Part shown: piece after piece, positions 59,905 to 64,000 of the stretch
Layout of the letters: every line of letters starts with the position of its first letter
Numbering within the stretch: position 1 is the stretch's first letter
Assembly: GCA_045106765.1 (NCBI GenBank)
Contig: JBGCFD010000125.1
Coordinates: forward strand, 1-64,000
DNA length: 64,000 nucleotides
Source of the DNA: CAJQQY01 sp045106765
GTDB lineage: Bacteria > Bacteroidota > Bacteroidia > Chitinophagales > Saprospiraceae
Reading direction: 5' to 3'
Program-made: the position numbers and the translations under genes
The notes under the pieces: model-generated
The model's database searches: none
Seen by the model: only the letters and a program-made list of their open reading frames with translations
What the model was told of the DNA's origin: nothing

Positions 59905-60381
59905 TTATCGGTACATTTTTTTCACTCGATCCAATTCTCGTTTGTTATCTCGTTGCTTAATCGTGTCTCGTTTATCGTAAGATTTTTTTCCTTGCCCGAG
60001 AATAATTTCCATTTTTGCAAAACCTCGTTCACCAATATACATTCGATATGGAACGATAGAAAAACCTTTTTCTTTTACTTTCTTTTGCAGTTTTCGCAAT
60101 TCAGGTTTTCTCAAAAGTAATTTTCGATCTCGGCGAGTTTCATGATTATTTTGATTGCCAAATTTATATTCTGCAATAAACATACTCTTGATAATCAACT
60201 CTCCTTCTTTGGTAAACAAGCAGTAAGCATCTTTCAAATTCACCTCACCCAATCGCACCGATTTGATTTCTGTTCCTGTCAAAGTAATTCCTACTTCAAA
60301 TTCCGCCAAAAAATGATATTCAAATTTTGCTTTTCGATTGATGATCTCGATAGTAGCTTTCGGTTTATTCTTCTTCGCCAT
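59905..60381 (-). CDS. smpB: SsrA-binding protein
   Basis: tmRNA partner required for ribosome rescue by trans-translation. The start NRKAKFEYHFLAEFEVGITLTGTEIKSVRLGEVNLKDAYCLF and the GFSIVPYRMYIGERGFAKMEIILGQGKKSYDKRDTIKQRD part match SmpB throughout, including the basic C-terminal tail that enters the mRNA channel. Length 158 is normal. It follows a 44-residue membrane protein gene by 23 bases, probably one transcript. The tmRNA gene itself was not found in the window. Confidence 0.95.
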   Translation of the reverse strand: MAKKNKPKATIEIINRKAKFEYHFLAEFEVGITLTGTEIKSVRLGEVNLKDAYCLFTKEGELIIKSMFIAEYKFGNQNNHETRRDRKLLLRKPELRKLQKKVKEKGFSIVPYRMYIGERGFAKMEIILGQGKKSYDKRDTIKQRDNKRELDRVKKMYR

Positions 60382-60404
60382 TATTCTTATTTTAAAAATC
60401 TTTT

Positions 60405-60539
60405 TTAGTTATCTCTATCTTCAAATGTCTCATTTTCTTTATCTTCAATTCTTTTCCCCAGTAAGTATATCAAAGCAATAATTACAAAAACGCCAAAAAG
60501 GAATTCCAAAGATAAGATGAATGAAACTATAAACTCCAT
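60405..60539 (-). CDS. Small membrane protein upstream of smpB
   Basis: A 44-residue frame from ATG at 60539 to TAA at 60407-60405. A hydrophobic helix (about residues 2-28, FIVSFILSLEFLFGVFVI then IALIYLLG) is followed by an acidic tail (KRIEDKENETFEDRDN). The layout of one membrane helix with a charged cytoplasmic tail is typical of real small proteins, and the tail has little bias toward AT-rich codons alone. It starts behind an A-rich tract and ends 23 bases before smpB. Function unknown. Confidence 0.6.
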   Translation of the reverse strand: MEFIVSFILSLEFLFGVFVIIALIYLLGKRIEDKENETFEDRDN

Positions 60540-60604
60540 AAATTGATATTTTTTAAAATTAGTTCCATTTTTTTAATGGTTAATCTCGCAAACGGTATTA
60601 ACCG

Positions 60605-60919
60605 CTATTTAAGTCGTACCGCAGTTCCATAAGCCAAAATCTCCGCAGTCCCTTGACTAATCATCGAAGTTGTAAATCGCACATTGATCACCGCATCAGC
60701 ATCTATACTTTTAGCATCAGCAATCATTCTTTCGATAGCGTGTTCTCGTGAGTCCGCCATTAACTTAGTGTATTCAGAAATTTCTCCTCCAACAATATTT
60801 TTCAACCCTGCAAAAATATCTCGTCCAATATTTCGTGCTCGAACGGTACTTCCTCTCGCAATGTCAACAACTTCATCAATTTCTCTCCCTGGAATAAAAT
60901 CTGTGGTACTAATAATCAT
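60605..60919 (-). CDS. YbjQ-family (UPF0145) protein
   Basis: 104 residues covering the whole YbjQ/DUF74 family: ISTTDFIPGREIDEVVDIARGSTVRARNIGRDIFAGLKNIVGGEISEYTKLMADSRE, then MIADAKSIDADAVINVRFTTSMISQGTAEILAYGTAV. These form pentameric alpha/beta proteins of unknown role, sometimes labelled heavy-metal-binding from structural work. Monocistronic between the small smpB-linked gene and gpmI. Confidence 0.93.
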   Translation of the reverse strand: MIISTTDFIPGREIDEVVDIARGSTVRARNIGRDIFAGLKNIVGGEISEYTKLMADSREHAIERMIADAKSIDADAVINVRFTTSMISQGTAEILAYGTAVRLK

Positions 60920-61160
60920 AATCTAATTTTTTTATTTGTAAAAATGAATGACTCGAAGTTAAATAAATTTTCAACTTCGAATTTAATATTTCGATGAAAA
61001 ATAAAAATCCATCGGCAAAATTAGATTTAAAACAACGAGAGCTGAATATTGAGATTACTCAACTCTCAACTCCCTAAATATCAATACCTTTTTTTACCTT
61101 TACGCCAACTCACCATTTAAAACCATTAACCTATTTTTAAAAAAATCACATTCAAATTTT

Positions 61161-62711
61161 ATGAAATCAGAAAAAGTCATACTCATCATTTTAGATGGTT
61201 GGGGACACGGAAAAGATCCAAAAGTCAGCGCAGTCGCACAAGCGAAAACACCATACGTTGATTCTTTATATAAAAAATATCCGAACTCAGAATTGGTTAC
61301 TTTTGGGGAAGAAGTAGGATTGCCTGAAGGTCAAATGGGAAATTCGGAAGTCGGACATTTAAATATTGGAGCAGGTAGAATTGTCTATCAAGAACTCGCT
61401 CGAATCAACAAAGCGATCAAAGAAAAGACACTTCATAAAAATAAAAAACTCCTCGCTGCATTAAAATATGCCAAAGAAAATAACAAGTCTGTTCACTTGA
61501 TGGGCTTAGTTTCAGATGGTGGTGTCCATTCTCATATCGAACATTTAAAAGCACTTTGCGACATCACACAAGCGAAAGATTTAAAAAAAGTGTACATCCA
61601 TGCATTTATGGATGGACGAGATACTTCTCCCAACGGAGGTAAAAATTATCTCGAAGATGTTTTAAATCACACCAAAAAACAATCTGTCAAATTAGCTTCC
61701 GTCATCGGTCGATATTATGCGATGGATAGAGATAAGCGATGGGAACGAGTGAAATTAGCTTACGATCTTTTGGTCAAAGGAGAGGGAGAAAAAACAAAAG
61801 ACGTTTTAGCTACACTTCAAAAAAATTATAAGAAAAAAATTACGGACGAATTTTTAAAACCAATCGTCTGTGTCAACAAAAATAACAATCCAATTACAAA
61901 AATTAAAAAGGACGATGTGGTTATCTTTTTTAACTTCCGAACAGATCGTCCAAGAGAAATATCTGAGGTGTTGACACAATCAGATATGCCTGATTTTGAT
62001 ATGAAAAAATTGCCATTACATTTTGTCACAATGACTCGATATGATGAGAAATTCAAAAATGTAAATGTATTGTTTGAAAAAGACAACCTAGAAGATACCT
62101 TGGGCGAAATTTTAGCCAAAAGAAAAAAGACACAAGTTCGAATTGCAGAAACTGAAAAATATCCCCACGTTACTTTTTTCTTTTCAGGCGGCCGAGAAGC
62201 AGAATTCCCCAACGAAAGAAGGCTCATGGTTTCCTCTCCAAAAGTAGCAACCTATGATCTTCAACCTGAAATGAGTGCTGGCGAAATTACCGATACCATC
62301 ATCAAAGACATCAAAAAAAACCAACCTAATTTTATTTGTTTAAATTATGCGAATACTGATATGGTTGGACATACAGGTATTTTTGAAGCAGCAAAAAAAG
62401 CTGCGGTGACTACCGATAAATGTGTCAAAAAATTAATGAATGTCGCTCTAAAAAATGACTATACAGCTATTATCATTGCCGATCATGGTAACTCTGACAT
62501 CATGATTAATGAAGATGGAACACCACATACAGCACATACTAAAAACCTTGTTCCATGTTTTCTTGTTGGAAATAATATAGAGGAGAATATTAGATTAAAA
62601 GATGGAAAACTTGCAGATGTGGCACCGACTATTCTTTCTATTTTGGGTTTGAGAAAACCGTCTATCATGACTGGAAAAAATTTAATTACAAAACGTCGTT
62701 CTAAAAAATGA
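61161..62711 (+). CDS. gpmI: 2,3-bisphosphoglycerate-independent phosphoglycerate mutase
   Basis: Manganese-dependent glycolytic enzyme interconverting 3- and 2-phosphoglycerate. The metal site starts with Asp12 in ILDGWGHG. The phosphorylated Ser62 is in GQMGNSEVGHLNIGAGR. The phosphotransferase part contains HIEHLKALC and MDGRDTSPNGGKNYLEDV and IGRYYAMDRDKRWERVK. The C-terminal metal ligands are in CLNYANTDMVGHTG and IIADHGNSDIM. Length 516 is normal. The following gene begins inside its stop codon (ATGA overlap), so expression is coupled. Confidence 0.95.
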   Translation: MKSEKVILIILDGWGHGKDPKVSAVAQAKTPYVDSLYKKYPNSELVTFGEEVGLPEGQMGNSEVGHLNIGAGRIVYQELARINKAIKEKTLHKNKKLLAALKYAKENNKSVHLMGLVSDGGVHSHIEHLKALCDITQAKDLKKVYIHAFMDGRDTSPNGGKNYLEDVLNHTKKQSVKLASVIGRYYAMDRDKRWERVKLAYDLLVKGEGEKTKDVLATLQKNYKKKITDEFLKPIVCVNKNNNPITKIKKDDVVIFFNFRTDRPREISEVLTQSDMPDFDMKKLPLHFVTMTRYDEKFKNVNVLFEKDNLEDTLGEILAKRKKTQVRIAETEKYPHVTFFFSGGREAEFPNERRLMVSSPKVATYDLQPEMSAGEITDTIIKDIKKNQPNFICLNYANTDMVGHTGIFEAAKKAAVTTDKCVKKLMNVALKNDYTAIIIADHGNSDIMINEDGTPHTAHTKNLVPCFLVGNNIEENIRLKDGKLADVAPTILSILGLRKPSIMTGKNLITKRRSKK

Positions 62712-63280
62712 TGGAAAATAAACTTCATTTGAAAAAAACAACTTGGTTTACATTTATCTTATTGACATTATTTTTCACTTCTTGCGAAGTAGAAAGTTCC
62801 AATGTGCAACAGCAATCTTTTTTTGACATTAATGATTTTTTAAAAAAAGAAATGACTCAACTTTCGGAAGTAAGATCTATCAAAAAGAAAGTGGAAATTA
62901 ATGGAAAAATTGATGAGCAAATTTTAGAGAAATTTGATTTGGAAAAAGATTTAACCATTTTTCGAAATTCCAATATCAATAAAATTGCATGGTTGGATAA
63001 ATATGATGTAGACAGTACAACGAATAATTCAGGTCAATTAATTGAACTAAAATATCAAGCAACTGATCCAAAATTAAAAACTCAACAACTCATCATTTTT
63101 TACAAGGAGGAAAAAGTAAATTCGATTTTCATCAAAAATACTTCTGGCAATCAAGTAAGCGAACTTCAACAAAATTTGCGATACAATTCAATGAAAGGAT
63201 ACTCGGTCGAAAGTAATCAAAAAGTTACTTTGAGCGAAGAGCAAAAATTAAAAGTAGAGGTAATTTTTTTAAATAATTAA
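62708..63280 (+). CDS. Hypothetical lipoprotein coupled to gpmI
   Basis: 190 residues; signal with lipobox FFTSC (LLTLFFTSCEVESS). The remainder is charged and contains helices (DINDFLKKEMTQLSEVRSIKKKVEINGKIDEQILEKFDLEKDLTIF) followed by beta strands (GQLIELKYQATDPKLKTQQLIIFYKEEKVNSIFIKNTSGNQVSELQQNLRYNSMKGYSVES). I do not recognise a family. Its ATG overlaps the gpmI stop, so it is translated with gpmI; why an envelope protein is coupled to a glycolytic enzyme is unclear. Confidence 0.75.
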   Translation: MMENKLHLKKTTWFTFILLTLFFTSCEVESSNVQQQSFFDINDFLKKEMTQLSEVRSIKKKVEINGKIDEQILEKFDLEKDLTIFRNSNINKIAWLDKYDVDSTTNNSGQLIELKYQATDPKLKTQQLIIFYKEEKVNSIFIKNTSGNQVSELQQNLRYNSMKGYSVESNQKVTLSEEQKLKVEVIFLNN

Positions 63281-63361
63281 TTTTATTCTACCATTAAACT
63301 ACTCTGCAGCAAGCTGACGAAGAATCAAAAAAACAGTTTTATAAATACCAAAATAGAATTT

Positions 63362-63406
63362 CACCACATAAATAAAATACTATGTTTTCTATGTGTCTAT
63401 GTGGTA
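63362..63406. repeat. ACCACATAG-family palindromic repeat, copy 3
   Basis: ACCACATA and, farther on, CTATGTGTCTATGTGGT pair across about 20 bases containing AAAATACTATG. Same family as 25771-25850 and 43709-43770. Confidence 0.65.
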
Positions 63407-63500
63407 AAAAAATTCTGTCGTGGTTTTTTATTTTTTCAATCATGAGAAACTTTTACTGCTTTTGCACCCGGTGCAAGCATCGGGGAATTCTTAGATTAAA

Positions 63501-63537
63501 AACGCCCAATATTTTAATAAATATTGGGCGTTTTTTT
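63501..63537. terminator. Bidirectional terminator next to the OmpA-like gene
   Basis: AACGCCCAATATTT pairs with AAATATTGGGCGTT around a short loop, with A and T runs on both sides. It overlaps the last bases of the minus-strand gene ending at 63536. Confidence 0.85.
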
Positions 63538-64000
63538 ATTCTCCTCGGCCTGAAGAAACTTGGCCGCTACTAGGATCATAGATTGCTAAAACAACTCTTC
63601 GATTAAATTTCCTTCCTTGTGGATCATCTTTTCCACTAGAATCTAAATTTCCTTTTCCGGGAACTGATTCTCCAAAAACTTCTGCTTTAATTCGGCTTGC
63701 TTTAATCCCCTTATTAATTAAATAACTTCTTGTATTTCTTGCTCGACTTTTGGAAAGCCTAATATTATAGTCAGCATCTCCTTTAGAATCTGTATGCCCT
63801 GAAATTAATATTTTTAGATGTTTACTCCCTTTTAAAATAGCTGCCACTTTATCTAATCTACGCTTTGATTCTAAATTAAGGTTCGATTGATCAAATCCAA
63901 AAAACACATTTTGTAAATTCAATACCTCAGTCGATTCATCTGAATATGTCGATGATGGAGAAATATAAGGACATGGCTTACCACATAATTTTCTTTGTTC
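63536..64000 (-). CDS. OmpA-family protein, N-terminus beyond the window
   Basis: The frame is open to the window edge, so only the C-terminal 154 codons are seen. The OmpA/MotB peptidoglycan-binding domain starts LQNVFFGFDQSNLNLESKRRLDKVAAILKGS, continues LKILISGHTDSKGDADYNIRLSKSRARNTRSYLINKGI and carries the Asp and Arg residues that bind diaminopimelate. It ends NRRVVLAIYDPSSGQVSSGRGE. In Bacteroidota this domain usually closes long outer-membrane proteins. A Cys-rich stretch (CGKPC) lies just before the domain. Confidence 0.9.
   Translation of the reverse strand, partial: EQRKLCGKPCPYISPSSTYSDESTEVLNLQNVFFGFDQSNLNLESKRRLDKVAAILKGSKHLKILISGHTDSKGDADYNIRLSKSRARNTRSYLINKGIKASRIKAEVFGESVPGKGNLDSSGKDDPQGRKFNRRVVLAIYDPSSGQVSSGRGE

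Overview
The window is chromosomal DNA of an AT-rich member of the Bacteroidota. The evidence is two proteins with C-terminal type IX secretion sorting domains, an AraC-type hybrid histidine kinase with a 7TMR-DISM sensor, DUF5916, DUF5723 and DUF2807 proteins, starts preceded by A-rich rather than Shine-Dalgarno sequence, and promoter boxes of the TTG / TAnnTTTG type. The style suggests a Saprospiraceae-like organism, but I cannot name a species. No transposase, integrase, rRNA or CRISPR array is visible.

Layout. 1-8.8 kb: a lipoprotein, a membrane-anchored hydrolase, xylulokinase divergent from a membrane-bound AraC regulator, a soluble sugar dehydrogenase and small secreted proteins. 9.1-12.5 kb: a dense array of 25 tRNA genes, all on the minus strand, whose anticodons cover all 20 amino acids. 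The array is interrupted by two blocks of visibly higher G+C with protein-like reading frames and by a 30-bp inverted repeat. A 0.9-kb gene-free tract beyond the array's 5' side (12.5-13.4 kb) holds a strongly folded RNA candidate. 13.4-25.7 kb: hybrid sensor kinase, lgt, mtaB, a DUF5916 outer-membrane protein, rfbA, a response regulator, a Crp/Fnr regulator, a DinB protein and a thioesterase-like protein. 25.9-33.0 kb: the minus-strand branched-chain amino acid operon ilvD-ilvB-ilvN-ilvC-ilvA. It is preceded by an Ile/Val-rich leader peptide and a terminator, a textbook attenuator. ilvD carries an in-frame TAA at codon 40. 33-43.7 kb: RluA-type pseudouridine synthase, DUF1015, a tyrosine phosphatase, a T9SS protein, gpsA, and a fused PlsB-like/HAD/PlsC acyltransferase that would use the glycerol-3-phosphate made by GpsA. 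43.8-47.7 kb: a LysE-like exporter and an ABC transporter/GntR (YtrA-type) operon with a palindromic operator. 47.8-64 kb: BtpA-like protein divergent from psuG, a hydrolase-OsmC fusion followed by a Rof-like protein, a T9SS esterase, outer-membrane proteins, a beta-CASP nuclease-like protein, DUF547, smpB, YbjQ, gpmI, and an OmpA-like protein cut by the window end.

Intergenic space is rich in dispersed palindromic repeats: a GC-rich family at 48.6 and 58.6-58.9 kb, an ACCACATAG family at 25.8, 43.7 and 63.4 kb, and several long perfect hairpins. One copy appears to have been inserted into the loop of an older terminator at 25.7-25.9 kb.

Most notable: (1) the complete-set tRNA array with unusual members (short-variable-arm tRNAs with Leu anticodons, an Ile(UAU) tRNA, a tRNA with a 6-nt anticodon loop) and its embedded foreign-looking blocks; (2) the ilv attenuator; (3) the premature ochre codon in ilvD. 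All readings are by eye from sequence; no database search or folding program was run.
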